NCBI RefSeq assembly: GCF_014526325.1
Contig: NZ_JACNMJ010000007.1
Coordinates: 151,531 to 215,530, forward strand
DNA: 64,000 nt
Direction: 5' to 3'
DNA from: Psychroserpens algicola
GTDB taxonomy: Bacteria > Bacteroidota > Bacteroidia > Flavobacteriales > Flavobacteriaceae
Every line of letters begins with the position of its first letter. The stretch's first letter is position 1. Both the position numbers and the translations under genes were made by a program. Below are positions 17,027 through 26,656 of this stretch, piece by piece. The notes below the pieces were generated by a model. It was not told the DNA's origin. It made no database searches and saw only the letters and a program-made list of their open reading frames with translations.

Positions 17027-17758
17027 TTAAATAGGCAGTACAGTTATATTTAATAATGGTCCATCACTATTTTTGTAATCAGAACTAGGTGTAAAGGCAT
17101 TGATATATAGTGTTGTGCTTTTTCCTACCAATATATTTTCTACTGTAAAGTTAAATCTGTTTGATTTTTGCTTTATTTTAAAACCATTGAGAGTGAATAT
17201 TTCATATTCAATTTCTCTATCTTTGGGATCATTTGCTTCTATGAATAATTCATATTCATCACCAACTCTAAGAATTGGTTTTTCCCAACTGTCTGATTTA
17301 CTCCAAATATTTCCAAGATTATCATTTATTCTAGTTACTTCAATAAAGAAATCACTTTTCATTTCGTTTTTGTTATGATAGATTGTAATTAAATTTTTAA
17401 GGTCTGTTAAGATTCCTTCAAGCAATAAATTTTGACTTAAAGTTAAATTTCTGCCATGTGCTACTGTGTTTCTATAGTTTTCTATTTCTTTAAAAAAAAC
17501 GTCAAACCTCTTTTTGTCTTTTAAAATCGGTAAAAACAACTCCCAATTTTTGTCGATAACAGTTTTTATGTCGTAAAAGTCAGAAAAATAGATAAGTCTA
17601 TTTTCAAATTGGATGCCTTTGTTTTTTTTTAAATCAATTTCTCTTTTTTCTTTCCATTTATCAATCCTATCCGAAGGAACTTTATAATCTGTAGAATCTT
17701 TCGAACCAATTAAGGAGATTATTAATCTTCTAAGAATATTTTCAAATTCGTTTATCAT
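17027..17758 (-). CDS. HEPN (Swt1-like) domain protein
   Basis: 243 aa. The first ~125 residues are helical and contain NYRNTVAHGRN: Arg96-Asn97-x3-His101, the RNxxxH signature of catalytic HEPN domains, in the context used by Swt1-type HEPNs. The C-terminal ~95 residues are beta-rich (LRVGDEYELFIEA..., a cadherin/Ig-like stretch). HEPN proteins with this motif are often RNases in toxin-antitoxin or phage-defence systems. No antitoxin partner is seen in the cassette. Confidence 0.7.
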   Translation of the reverse strand: MINEFENILRRLIISLIGSKDSTDYKVPSDRIDKWKEKREIDLKKNKGIQFENRLIYFSDFYDIKTVIDKNWELFLPILKDKKRFDVFFKEIENYRNTVAHGRNLTLSQNLLLEGILTDLKNLITIYHNKNEMKSDFFIEVTRINDNLGNIWSKSDSWEKPILRVGDEYELFIEANDPKDREIEYEIFTLNGFKIKQKSNRFNFTVENILVGKSTTLYINAFTPSSDYKNSDGPLLNITVLPI

Positions 17759-17775
17759 TTTCTCAAATTACTGCC

Positions 17776-17901
17776 AACGTGTTGTGTATGATTTCGTTGT
17801 GTTGGCTAGGTCTAAATTAGTAAAAGAAAACGAACCATAGGAAAATTCCGCAGGAATTTTCCGAGTACACACGAACCAAACAATGAATTATACACGTTGT
17901 T
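17776..17901 (-). repeat. attC-like site 20 (type B)
   Basis: Type B; hairpin GGAAAATTCC-GCA-GGAATTTTCC preceded by ACCATA. Confidence 0.88.
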
Positions 17902-17914
17902 AGCTGTAGTGTTT

Positions 17915-18442
17915 TTAATTCAGAGAATATTGTTTTTTCCGTTTCGTTCTTTTTTCAGAGTTTACTTTTCGACCTTTATTATTATAAAAACTCACTTTTA
18001 ATAATTCGTTATCAGAGTCATATTCATAAAGTTTAGTATTAATAAATTTCATATCGAACATAGTTTGTTTTACAAGGTTTCCAGAATTGTCATATTCGTT
18101 AATAGATAAATACCATATTCTTCCAGAAGAATCTTCATTCTTTGCCACAATCATTCTTCCGTTAGCCTCATATATTTCAGTCCTAGGTCCAGTAAATCCA
18201 AGTGAACTTCTTGGGTTTATATTAATCCTTTTAACAAGTTTTTTTTCTTTATCAAAATATCTAGTCATTACTAAAAAATTCGAACCGTATGTTGTATCTT
18301 TTTTTTCCGATGTAAGAATTCGCTCAGAATATTTTTCAATTATTTGATTCGATTTCTCAATTAAAATTTTTTCACTGAAAGTTTCTTGACAAAAAATAAT
18401 ATTGCCAATTATTAAAATTGATATGAGAATAATATTTTTCAT
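17915..18442 (-). CDS. Secreted YD/MORN-like repeat protein
   Basis: 175 aa. Signal peptide with cleavage near IIFCQ. The mature part has short beta units such as SINEYDNSGNLVKQ and KLYEYDSDNELLKVSFYNNKG, of the type seen in RHS/YD or YwqK-like proteins. Ends in a basic tail. A secreted binding protein is likely; function unknown. Confidence 0.65.
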   Translation of the reverse strand: MKNIILISILIIGNIIFCQETFSEKILIEKSNQIIEKYSERILTSEKKDTTYGSNFLVMTRYFDKEKKLVKRININPRSSLGFTGPRTEIYEANGRMIVAKNEDSSGRIWYLSINEYDNSGNLVKQTMFDMKFINTKLYEYDSDNELLKVSFYNNKGRKVNSEKRTKRKKQYSLN

Positions 18443-18453
18443 TAATTACAGCT

Positions 18454-18578
18454 AACGTGTTTGTGTATGGTTAGTTACGTAGGCAAGGTCTAAATTAGTA
18501 AAAGAAAACGAACCATTAGGGAAATCCGTAGGATTTTCCGAGTACAAGCTGTACTAGTAATTAGCTATACACGGTGTT
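18454..18578 (-). repeat. attC-like site 21 (diverged A)
   Basis: Arm GTGTATGGTTAGTTACG with AGTAATTAGCTATACAC opposite; GTAC...GTAC changed centre; right end CGGTGTT. Confidence 0.85.
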
Positions 18579-18586
18579 GTGTGTAG

Positions 18587-19486
18587 TTATTTATTTAATT
18601 TAATATTGTTACTTTTTAAATATTCATCTAATTGATTGGAAATTGTTTTTGGCATATATTTCCAAGATAAATTATCTAATTCTAGACTTCTCCAAATAAA
18701 TCTTTCCGATCCATAAAATTTTTCTCCAGTAATGAAGTCAGAATAATTAAAATCAACAATCATATATCCTTGTTTCAAATCATTTTTGCTATAATATGAT
18801 TGACTCACTGGTACTGTGAAAAGTAATTTCTTTCCTTTAGGCAGGTCTGATGTCCCATGTAAGTCTTCTGTTATAAAACTGTGACTTGTTATACTATTAT
18901 TTTGATTTACATTGAAATACGTGATTTTTAAATCAAAATTTTTCGCGACTCGATTTCCTGTATTAGTAAAAAATATACTGATTTGATATGTTCTGTCTTT
19001 TATTTCCCAATCAACCTTATCCAAAATATTTACTAATGGTACTGCTTGTTTAATTTTTAATTCTTCTTGTTTATATATTTTGCTAATTCGAGAATTTAAC
19101 TCATTGAAATTATCTAAAATATTATTTCTAGTGTTTATCGAATTTATGGTCTTTGAGTTGAGTGAATCTAATTTAGTATTTAAACTATCAATTCTAGCCA
19201 ATTTTGTTTCCATTTCTAGAGCGCTTATTTCTACTCTAGAAACTATTTTTTCCGTATTATCAAGAGTTTTATTTATTGTAGAATCTCTTTCTCCTTGTTG
19301 ATTAATTTCTCTTACTATGTGCACAATAGTAAAAAGTAAACCAAGAATTGAAAACACTATAAAAGCGATACCTCTTTTATGAAACTTAAATTTTCTTTTT
19401 TTCTTTATCCATAAATCACCAGTAAATGGAATAATGGTTAATATAGCTGTAAATATTATAATTGAAATTTCGAAAAAATAATCCAT
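18587..19486 (-). CDS. Membrane protein with coiled coil
   Basis: 299 aa. Two N-terminal transmembrane helices (~5-25 and ~40-60). Residues ~70-145 form a coiled coil with repeated SLNTKLDSLNSK-type heptads. The C-terminal ~140 residues are beta-rich (TYQISIFFTNTGNRVAKNFDLKI), like an Ig-type fold. Overall layout resembles membrane sensors or phage-receptor interacting proteins; no family recognised. Confidence 0.68.
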   Translation of the reverse strand: MDYFFEISIIIFTAILTIIPFTGDLWIKKKRKFKFHKRGIAFIVFSILGLLFTIVHIVREINQQGERDSTINKTLDNTEKIVSRVEISALEMETKLARIDSLNTKLDSLNSKTINSINTRNNILDNFNELNSRISKIYKQEELKIKQAVPLVNILDKVDWEIKDRTYQISIFFTNTGNRVAKNFDLKITYFNVNQNNSITSHSFITEDLHGTSDLPKGKKLLFTVPVSQSYYSKNDLKQGYMIVDFNYSDFITGEKFYGSERFIWRSLELDNLSWKYMPKTISNQLDEYLKSNNIKLNK

Positions 19487-19524
19487 TTATGAAATTATAG
19501 TTGATTTGGTTTTTAATTACACAC

Positions 19525-19647
19525 AACGTATTGTGTATGATTTCGTGCGATAGAAAATCGATAGATTTTCCGTTGCTTCGAAATTATAGATTAAATATAA
19601 GAATTAAAAATTGAAGCAATTTTTAAGCATGAATTATACACGCTGTT
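19525..19647 (-). repeat. attC-like site 22 (type D)
   Basis: Type D, nc1-specific, CTTCG variant of CCTCG. Confidence 0.87.
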
Positions 19648-20037
19648 AGCCACTTTAGGGCAACAGGAACCATTGGAGGTGAAAAAGAAAACTGATTATC
19701 ACATGCAACCGAATCAGAAATGCTTTGGTGAATTTGGCAGATACACCCAAGAACCCGTTGCGTTCATAAAAAAGTACAGGTCATACTCAAGCATTTAGGT
19801 TGCAACATTGTTTTAAATACAGACACCTTTTTTGGAAAAGAACGATTCATAACGCACCACTAAAATTTGGCAAGTATGTATAAGATTCCGACAACTTTAT
19901 AAAGGTACACGAACCACAGAGCGTTTGGTTCTTCAAAAAAGGATAGAAGGGAAGTTGTTTAAATCAAATCCGAAACATTTATGCTTGAACCTACTTTAGG
20001 TAAAACACCAGAATTTTGCTCATGCACTATTGTTGCT
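19648..20037. other. Gene-less cassette, family nc1, copy 3
   Basis: 390 bp; shares all nc1 landmarks; differs by CAACAGGAACC and ACAACTTTATAAAGGTAC in place of the usual segment. Confidence 0.7.
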
Positions 20038-20161
20038 AACGGTCTAGTGTATGATTTCGTTGCGTGTTTAAGCACTAAAGTTAGTAAATAATTACAGATA
20101 GAAAATTCCAGCAGAATTTTCGTAAGTAAGCCTTTACTAGCAATGAATTATACACATTGTT
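20038..20161 (-). repeat. attC-like site 23 (type F)
   Basis: Type F: apical GAAAATTC-CAGCA-GAATTTTC then GTAAGTA; right end CATTGTT. Confidence 0.86.
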
Positions 20162-20170
20162 GTGCTTTCG

Positions 20171-20953
20171 TTATTTTTCTTGTTTTAAATAAGCATCAAT
20201 AGCCTTAATTGTCTTTAGTCCTTCTTTGTGTAGTAACAGTCGCACTTTATGATTCAGTAAAATGTTAGCTTTTGTCAAGCCAAAATTATCGGAAATTATT
20301 TTCTTTTGGTCTTCATCTAGGTTTATCAAAGAATTATAATATTTATAAAATGATTTTTCATTCGAGTTTACTTTCCACCTTTCTGGCATCGCAAGGTCTG
20401 TTCCAGAACCTGTTTCGAATAAAGGATAAATATTACCATTATATTTTAAGATGGAATTATTGTGTACGCTCTCTTCTTTTATTACTTCATCAAATAATCT
20501 ATAGTAATATTGAATACTATTCCTTAAAGAATCTGAAGTAATGAGTCCTGTTTTACCAGACGATTTCATGTCATCAAAAACTATATTTTTACCTTCAAAC
20601 CAATGGATTCCAAAAGCATTACCTGACTTTGAGAGTAATAAAGTAGGGTCTGTGGCTATTGAATCTGACTGGAAATAACGTCCCAAATAAGTAAAAGCAT
20701 CTAATCGAATAGTATCCCCTTGAAAAAGCTTTTCTAGTTCTGCTAAGTCCTGCTTAATATCTAATTGTATTCTAGCAAGGTATTTCTTTTCATCACCTTT
20801 GTCATTTTTTATATCATTAAGATTATTTAATTGCAAGGCAATAAGAATACCAATTACAACAAGAATAACTTCTCCAATAGCATAAATGAAATAATTACTG
20901 AGTTTATTTTCAGTTAATAGTTTTTGTCTAATTTTTCTAAATAATTTTATCAT
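20171..20953 (-). CDS. DUF6090-like membrane-anchored protein (copy 2)
   Basis: 260 aa from ATG 20953. Conserved anchor MIKLFRKIRQKLLTENKLSN and helix VVIGILIALQLNN, then a divergent ~210-residue helical domain. It is the most diverged anchor of the seven copies (IKLF for IKFF). Leader and flanks are like the other DUF6090 cassettes. Confidence 0.8.
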   Translation of the reverse strand: MIKLFRKIRQKLLTENKLSNYFIYAIGEVILVVIGILIALQLNNLNDIKNDKGDEKKYLARIQLDIKQDLAELEKLFQGDTIRLDAFTYLGRYFQSDSIATDPTLLLSKSGNAFGIHWFEGKNIVFDDMKSSGKTGLITSDSLRNSIQYYYRLFDEVIKEESVHNNSILKYNGNIYPLFETGSGTDLAMPERWKVNSNEKSFYKYYNSLINLDEDQKKIISDNFGLTKANILLNHKVRLLLHKEGLKTIKAIDAYLKQEK

Positions 20954-20981
20954 TGGTTGGCGGTTTCTGATAATGAAGCAC

Positions 20982-21106
20982 AACGGCTTCGTGTTATGAT
21001 GTGTTGCGTTGGTGAGGAACTAAGTTAATAAAAAGTCACGAACCAAAGGAAAATCCGTAGGATTTTCCGAGTAGGCTAGAAGAAGCAATATATTATACAC
21101 GTTGTT
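20982..21106 (-). repeat. attC-like site 24 (type C)
   Basis: Type C; it encodes the tail QQRV and stop of the gene at 21093-21599. Confidence 0.87.
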
Positions 21107-21599
21107 GGCAACTGGCTTTTACTTTTTCAAATTCCGATTGTTTATTCGTACCGAAAATCAGTTTGTCTCCATTAAGAATAAATCTATTTGGGTTTATTTC
21201 CTCAATTTGATTCCAAAATCTTTTGGTGTCAGCCAATTTTAGTTCTTTTCGATATTCACTTAATTCAGTTGAAAATCCACCGTAATTGACAAAAATTTCC
21301 ATTGTTTTGAATCTTTGCTTGTTGTCAAAAATTAGCCATTGATCATAAATGTCAAATAGTGAGTTTTGAGATAATTCAAATTCAGTCATCTTATCGAAAT
21401 AAGCAATTTCATTTTCATAAATCCAACCTCTTTTTAATTCAGATTCTGTTGGTAGGAACGAATCGCAGTCGAATGAAATAACTGAAAGACACTTGTCAAT
21501 AATAAATTCAGGGAATTCAGAAATCAATGAATTCATATTGTAATGTTTGGATAATATTTCAATCCAATAATATTCATTGTATTTTCCTGAGGCTATCAT
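21093..21599 (-). CDS. Hypothetical protein with attC-encoded tail
   Basis: 168 aa, soluble, acidic and aromatic-rich (YYWIEILSKHYNMN; GGFSTELSEYRKE). The last residues QQRV and the TAA stop are supplied by attC site 24. Immunity-protein-like size; no family recognised. Confidence 0.62.
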   Translation of the reverse strand: MIASGKYNEYYWIEILSKHYNMNSLISEFPEFIIDKCLSVISFDCDSFLPTESELKRGWIYENEIAYFDKMTEFELSQNSLFDIYDQWLIFDNKQRFKTMEIFVNYGGFSTELSEYRKELKLADTKRFWNQIEEINPNRFILNGDKLIFGTNKQSEFEKVKASCQQRV

Positions 21600-21616
21600 T
21601 TTTTTAGCTTGTTGCC

Positions 21617-21743
21617 AACGTATTTGTGTATGGTTTCGTTGTGTTGGCTAGGTCTAAATTAGTAAAAGAAAACTGATCAGAGGAAAATTCCGCAGGAATT
21701 TTCCGAGTACACACGAACCAAACAATGAATAATACACGGTGTT
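21617..21743 (-). repeat. attC-like site 25 (type B)
   Basis: Type B with AATACACGGTGTT right arm; the same CGGTGTTGTAAAACG edge is found at site 45, next to the duplicated gene. Confidence 0.88.
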
Positions 21744-21754
21744 GTAAAACGTAT

Positions 21755-22384
21755 TTATTTATTCATAAGTTGAGTAGCTTCCCAAACATACTCTTTTCCA
21801 AATTCTCCAAAGTAGCTTATATAATCTCCATCTTTAGAAATTACTACAAAACTCTTACAAGGATAATGATGTTCAAAAAACAACCTTTCAACGGTTCCTT
21901 TTGGGTCGTTATACCAGTTTAAAATTCCATTATATTTTTCAAGTCCATCGTTGACTTTATAAATGTATAATGGTTTAATTTTAGCTACTTGATTTAAGCC
22001 TTCTTCCAATTGTTCGTGCCAATTTGCAATCCACTCTTTATTTGTTGTTCCGCTACTATTACAAGGGTCTTTTCCTGGATAATAAATTATAGCAATAGGC
22101 TTTTTTGAATCCAATTCACGATTCGTTGTATTTTCAAGTAATAATTCCAAACTGTTTCTATCATTTATTTTCCCACGCTTTTCTCTTAATGTCAATTTTT
22201 TGTGATTGGCAGAATCTCCGGGAATATCCAATAGTTTATTTGTGGAACGAATTCGATTAAATTTTGATTTACTTATTTCAACACTGTTTTCATCAAAATA
22301 TTTGGTCTTATCACTTCCGATTTTTGTGGTAGAACAAGAGTATATTAAAGCTCCAAATATTAATGTCAGCAGGATTTTTTTCAT
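21755..22384 (-). CDS. Lipoprotein of unknown function, duplicate 1
   Basis: 209 aa. Lipobox LIYSC after MKKILLTLIFGA. The mature domain has VVISKDGDYISYFGEFGKEYVW at the C-terminus and a conserved KKPIAIIYYPGKDPC loop, a thioredoxin-like arrangement being possible. A copy at 40126-40755 differs by one residue (Val/Asp in KVNDG/KDNDG). Each copy carries its own low-side attC. Confidence 0.75.
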   Translation of the reverse strand: MKKILLTLIFGALIYSCSTTKIGSDKTKYFDENSVEISKSKFNRIRSTNKLLDIPGDSANHKKLTLREKRGKINDRNSLELLLENTTNRELDSKKPIAIIYYPGKDPCNSSGTTNKEWIANWHEQLEEGLNQVAKIKPLYIYKVNDGLEKYNGILNWYNDPKGTVERLFFEHHYPCKSFVVISKDGDYISYFGEFGKEYVWEATQLMNK

Positions 22385-22393
22385 ATGTTTTAC

Positions 22394-22519
22394 AACGTAT
22401 TTGTGTATGGCTAGTTGCGTTGGCGAGAACTAAGTTAATAAAAGAAAACTAACCAGTAGGAAAATCCGCTAGGATTTTCCGAGTACACACAAACCAAGCA
22501 ATTAATTATACACGGTGTT
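22394..22519 (-). repeat. attC-like site 26 (type A)
   Basis: Type A; right end CGGTGTT; apical GGAAAATCC-GCTA-GGATTTTCC. Confidence 0.88.
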
Positions 22520-22529
22520 GGCAACAGTT

Positions 22530-22952
22530 TTACCATTCAGCAATCCATTTTTCTTTTTCCGAAAAAGTGTTATTAATAAATTCAATCATTTCTTTCCCAC
22601 CAAAAGAGATTGCTTCTCCAATTCCTGTGAATACGATTGAGACATTAATAATCCAATTAAGATTTGATTCTATTAAAGTCACGTTCGTAAAATCCGAAAT
22701 ATCAAATTCATTAAAGTCAATTATTTCAAAGTTCTCATTTTCATCTAACATATATACTTTCTCAAATTGTTTTATTCGACCATTAATTTTATTATAATCG
22801 TTCAGGTCAAAAATCTCTAATGGCATATAAACACATTTCTTGTTGTTAGATTTTTCAGAAATAGCAATTGGAATATCATTTAATAATGAATTTTCCTCAA
22901 AATTCCACTTATTCGAAATTTCAGTTAGTATTTGTTTTTTTAGTTCTTGCAT
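22530..22952 (-). CDS. Hypothetical cytosolic protein
   Basis: 140 aa, soluble, mixed helix/strand. Typical immunity-protein length; distinctive FTGIGEAISFGGKEMIEFI near the C-terminus. No family recognised. Sole gene of cassette 26. Confidence 0.62.
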   Translation of the reverse strand: MQELKKQILTEISNKWNFEENSLLNDIPIAISEKSNNKKCVYMPLEIFDLNDYNKINGRIKQFEKVYMLDENENFEIIDFNEFDISDFTNVTLIESNLNWIINVSIVFTGIGEAISFGGKEMIEFINNTFSEKEKWIAEW

Positions 22953-22964
22953 TTAATTGTTGCC

Positions 22965-23091
22965 AACGGTTTTGTGTATGATTAGTTGCGTGTTTAAGCA
23001 ACTAATTTAGTAAACAAAAACGAACGCGAGAAAATTCCGAAGGAATTTTCCAAGTATGCAATCGCCCAAGCAATTAATTATACACGTTGTT
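22965..23091 (-). repeat. attC-like site 27 (type E)
   Basis: Type E; apical GAAAATTCC-GAA-GGAATTTTC; ACGAACGCG. Confidence 0.87.
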
Positions 23092-23101
23092 AGCATTAGT
23101 T

Positions 23102-23566
23102 TTAGTAATGTAAATCCCAAGAACCAAATTCGATAAATTGATTCTTATTCATCACAGCGCAAAATCCGTGTTCATCATTCCAACTACAATCTCCTTTAAA
23201 CATAACATAAGATGTTCCATTGATATGTTTATTAGAAATGATAATGTCATCTATCGAAACTTCTTTTTTTAAATCCAAAGGCTCTTTTATAACAGGTAAC
23301 AATTCTGCATAATCTTTATACTTACTTAAAACTTCTTTGTTATAACTATCAATTATTCCGAGAACCATTTTGTCAAAAATCTCTTTTTCGTTTTCAACTA
23401 AATAATTCAGAGCATTTTTTTGTTCAATTGTCGGTTTTTCGAAAAGAGTATGAAAGTCAACTCTAATCAATGCTTTTGGTTCTCTTAGTTTTTCAAAATC
23501 TTCAAGTGAATTCAGTTTTAAATCACAATAATAAATATCCTCTTTTTCTGAATAATCGATTTTCAT
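23102..23566 (-). CDS. DUF6985-like protein
   Basis: 154 aa, soluble. The C-terminal half has GTSYVMFKGDCSWNDEHGFCAVMNKNQ, matching the W-D/N-EHG pattern of DUF6985 proteins, which are often found among polymorphic-toxin immunity genes. Function not proven; assignment from pattern only. Confidence 0.6.
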   Translation of the reverse strand: MKIDYSEKEDIYYCDLKLNSLEDFEKLREPKALIRVDFHTLFEKPTIEQKNALNYLVENEKEIFDKMVLGIIDSYNKEVLSKYKDYAELLPVIKEPLDLKKEVSIDDIIISNKHINGTSYVMFKGDCSWNDEHGFCAVMNKNQFIEFGSWDLHY

Positions 23567-23586
23567 GAGTTTTGGTAATTAATGCT

Positions 23587-23709
23587 AACGTATTGTGTAT
23601 GATTTCGTGCGATAGAAAATCGATAGATTTTCCGTTGCCTCGAAATTATAGATTAAATATAAGAATTAAAAATTGAAGCAATTTTTAAGCATGAATTATA
23701 CACGCTGTT
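23587..23709 (-). repeat. attC-like site 28 (type D)
   Basis: Type D, nc1-specific. Confidence 0.87.
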
Positions 23710-24099
23710 AGCCACTTTAGGGCAACACGAACCATTGGATGTTAAAAAGAAAACTGATTATCACATGCAACCGAATCAGAAATGCTTTGATGAATTTGGC
23801 AGATACACCCAAGAACCCGTTGCGTTTATAAAAAAAGTACAGGTCACACTCAAGCATTTAGGTTGCACATTGTTTTAAATACAGACACCTTTTTTGGAAA
23901 AGAACGATTCATAACGCTTCACTAAAATATGGCAAGTATGTATAAGATTCCGACAACTTTATAAAGGTACACGAACCACAGAGCGTTTGGTTCTTCAAAA
24001 AAGGATAGAAGGGAAGTTGTTTAAATCAAATCCGAAACATTTGTGCTAGAACCTACTTTAGATAAAATACCGAAATTTTGCTCATGCACTATTGTTGCT
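23710..24099. other. Gene-less cassette, family nc1, copy 4
   Basis: 390 bp. Here the A run is one base longer (ATAAAAAAAGTACAGGTC), which joins two + strand reading segments that are out of frame in most other copies. A hint that nc1 derives from a broken gene. Confidence 0.7.
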
Positions 24100-24224
24100 A
24101 ACGTATTTGTGTATGGTTAGTTGCGTGGTTAAGCACGTAATTTAGCAAATAAATCACAGATAGAATATTCCGCAGGAATGTTCGTAAGTCGGCAGTGACC
24201 AAGCAATTAATTATACACGGTGTT
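24100..24224 (-). repeat. attC-like site 29 (type F)
   Basis: Type F; apical GAATATTCC-GCA-GGAATGTTC, keeping pairing through a G-U. Confidence 0.86.
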
Positions 24225-24232
24225 GCCCACAG

Positions 24233-25075
24233 TTATTTTTCGGGTGTAAGTTTAAATTCTGTTCTTTTCTTTCCACCCATTCCCATCATTGATAAGTTTG
24301 TGTCGACTTCCATTATTCCGTCATATTCAAACCAAAAACCTTTATTTAGCGAGAATAGTCCAGTTGCTTTGTGTGATATTTTCATATAGGTTTCTTTATC
24401 ACTTTCTCCAGCAAACATAGTCATAAGTCCATTTCCAAAATCGCCCGAAACATATTCTTCGATATCGTACTTAATTACTGCAATTTTATCTCCGTTTTGC
24501 TCTATTATTTTTTCCAATCGAACTTTATTTTTTCTGTATAAAGTGTCAGCAACGAAATTTTGGTCCATTGAAATTAAATCGACTTTTAAACTCCATTCAT
24601 CTCCAACTTTAATCGGTTCTTTTGGAAGCTCAAATAGAATTGCAATCAGATTGGTTTGAGAGCTCTTATAATAAAAGCTTAATAATTCTCCTTCCGTACT
24701 TACTTTGCCTCTTAAAACCACGTTTCCGTTCATTTTTGCCATTCCAGAGAACAGAGTTTCAGTTGTATCTGTCTTATCTGCTTTGAGAAACATCGCAATG
24801 TCTATATTACCATTCTTGTCAGGATAGAGTTTTGTTTCGTATTTTAAATTTGCCGTTTGTTCTTGCATTTTTTTGAAAAAATCATTCGCTTTCCCTCCAA
24901 AAAGAGTGTCAGTTTGTTTTTCACTTTTACTTTCCTCTTGTGGAACCATTATATCTTTCATAACGGTTTTATAGGTCAGCGTATCAGATATTTTCCACTT
25001 CAAATCAACAATTTCCTTTTGCTGGGCATTTACTGAAAATGCGATAAATAAAAATGGTAGTAGTAGTCTTTTCAT
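24233..25075 (-). CDS. Secreted beta-rich protein (DUF6263-like)
   Basis: 280 aa from ATG 25075. A GTG-started in-frame extension would run back through attC site 30 and is rejected. Signal peptide MKRLLLPFLFIAFSVNAQ. Beta-rich mature part with KVGDEWSLKVDLISM and FWFEYDGIMEVDTNLSMM, like the periplasmic DUF6263 family. Function unknown. Confidence 0.7.
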   Translation of the reverse strand: MKRLLLPFLFIAFSVNAQQKEIVDLKWKISDTLTYKTVMKDIMVPQEESKSEKQTDTLFGGKANDFFKKMQEQTANLKYETKLYPDKNGNIDIAMFLKADKTDTTETLFSGMAKMNGNVVLRGKVSTEGELLSFYYKSSQTNLIAILFELPKEPIKVGDEWSLKVDLISMDQNFVADTLYRKNKVRLEKIIEQNGDKIAVIKYDIEEYVSGDFGNGLMTMFAGESDKETYMKISHKATGLFSLNKGFWFEYDGIMEVDTNLSMMGMGGKKRTEFKLTPEK

Positions 25076-25085
25076 AATTGTGGGC

Positions 25086-25212
25086 AACGTATTTGTGTAT
25101 GGTTTCGTTGTGTTGGCTAGGTCTAAATTAGTAAAAGAAAACTGACTAAAGGAAAATTCCGCAGGAATTTTCCGAGTACACACGAACCAAACAATGAATT
25201 ATACACGTTGTT
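25086..25212 (-). repeat. attC-like site 30 (type B)
   Basis: Type B; apical GGAAAATTCC-GCA-GGAATTTTCC. Confidence 0.88.
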
Positions 25213-25220
25213 GCCAAACG

Positions 25221-26117
25221 TTAGAACTGCCACCATTTTTTCGCTACAGGTTTATTATTATTAATAATTTCATTTACATCAATGTTTAATTCACTTTTTA
25301 TCAGATTCAAATAAACAGAATTATCAGGTATTGCAATTTTTTTATAAAAATTATATCCAATATTAAGGTTGCCTGAATAATATCTGTAGCCATCTTCATT
25401 CGGGTTGATGTCGAACCAAATCTTTAAATGATTTTCACCGTTACCGGACTTCAATTCCTTTAATGTACCTAAAGTTTTAGACCAATAAGATGAATTAGCT
25501 ACATTATTTTTACATTTATGTTGCGTATAAATTTCTAGTGTTTTGTATTCTTTTTTTAGGTCTCTAGAATTTTCCGCATATAGCCATTCATTCTTAGATC
25601 TTTCTTTCATGTAAATGTAAATTCCTAGTACATCATTTTTAAAGAAATCTATATTCAAAGAGTTTGAATTGAGGCAATTCAAATTTTCAATTAAGTCAAA
25701 TAACTTTACCTTGTCGAAGTTAGTTCCTTGAATTTTAAAACAAAAGTTACCTGAAATTACTCCATCAGAATTAATTTCGATAGGACAGTTTTGAATTCTA
25801 TTCTCAAAATATTTTAAAGTTGTATCAGTTATTTCTGCTATTGGATTGTTAGTAACATCTATAAGACTTAATGTTTTAAAGTTTTCTATACCATTAAAGC
25901 TTTTGATTGTATTATTTTTGAGCATTAATGCTGAAATATTTTCTCTATTAATTCTATCTGATTTTGAGAAATAGTCAGCTAGACTTTTGAACGACTTTAA
26001 ATTTTTATTATGAGTACCATCGTATTCTACTGAGGGAAATTTATTTGAATTATAAATTGTCGCCTCTCTCCAAATTTTTAGAGAAAGTATATTAAATTCG
26101 TTTTCTTCAGTATTCAT
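25221..26117 (-). CDS. Protein with short leucine-rich-repeat segment
   Basis: 298 aa, cytosolic. Residues ~50-100 look like two or three LRR units (ISALMLKNNTIKSFNGIENF; LSLIDVTNNPIAEI). The rest is a mixed alpha/beta domain with KTLGTLKELKSGNGENHLKIWF. No toxin or enzyme motif seen. Sole gene of cassette 30, which lies just downstream of two tandem nc1 cassettes. Confidence 0.65.
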   Translation of the reverse strand: MNTEENEFNILSLKIWREATIYNSNKFPSVEYDGTHNKNLKSFKSLADYFSKSDRINRENISALMLKNNTIKSFNGIENFKTLSLIDVTNNPIAEITDTTLKYFENRIQNCPIEINSDGVISGNFCFKIQGTNFDKVKLFDLIENLNCLNSNSLNIDFFKNDVLGIYIYMKERSKNEWLYAENSRDLKKEYKTLEIYTQHKCKNNVANSSYWSKTLGTLKELKSGNGENHLKIWFDINPNEDGYRYYSGNLNIGYNFYKKIAIPDNSVYLNLIKSELNIDVNEIINNNKPVAKKWWQF

Positions 26118-26144
26118 CGACCTATTTTGTCTTTAATGTTTGGC

Positions 26145-26267
26145 AACGTATTGTGTATGATTTCGTGCGATAGAAAATCGATAGATTTTCCGTTGCTTCG
26201 AAATTATAGATTAAATATAAGAATTAAAAATTGAAGCAATTTTTAAGCATGAATTATACACGCTGTT
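26145..26267 (-). repeat. attC-like site 31 (type D)
   Basis: Type D, nc1-specific, CTTCG variant. Confidence 0.87.
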
Positions 26268-26656
26268 AGCCACTTTAGGGCAACAGGAACCATTGGAGGT
26301 GAAAAAGAAAACTGATTATCACATGCAACCGAATCAGAAATGCTTTGGTGAATTTGGCAGATACACCCAAGAACCCGTTGCGTTCATAAAAAAGTACAGG
26401 TCATACTCAAGCATTTAGGTTGCAACATTGTTTTAAATACAGACACCTTTTTTGGAAAAGAACGATTCATAACGCACCACTAAAATTTGGCAAGTATGTA
26501 TAAGATTCCGACAAGTTTGAAAAATACACGAACCACAGAGCGTTTGGTTCTTCAAAAAAGGATAGAAGGGAAGTTGTTTAAATCAAATCCGAAACATTTG
26601 TGCTAGAACCTACTTTAGATAAAATACCAGAATTTTGCTCGTGCACTATTGTTGCT
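26268..26656. other. Gene-less cassette, family nc1, copy 5
   Basis: 389 bp. First of two tandem nc1 cassettes; CAACAGGAACC variant as in copy 3. Confidence 0.7.

Noticed and set aside
25076..25183. GTG-started N-terminal extensions (MCTRKIPAEF...) joining attC to genes 24233, 38530 and 56944
   Set aside because: The extension is attC sequence and the shorter ATG start gives a normal signal peptide or helix at once. In-frame fusion happens by chance in one of three frames.
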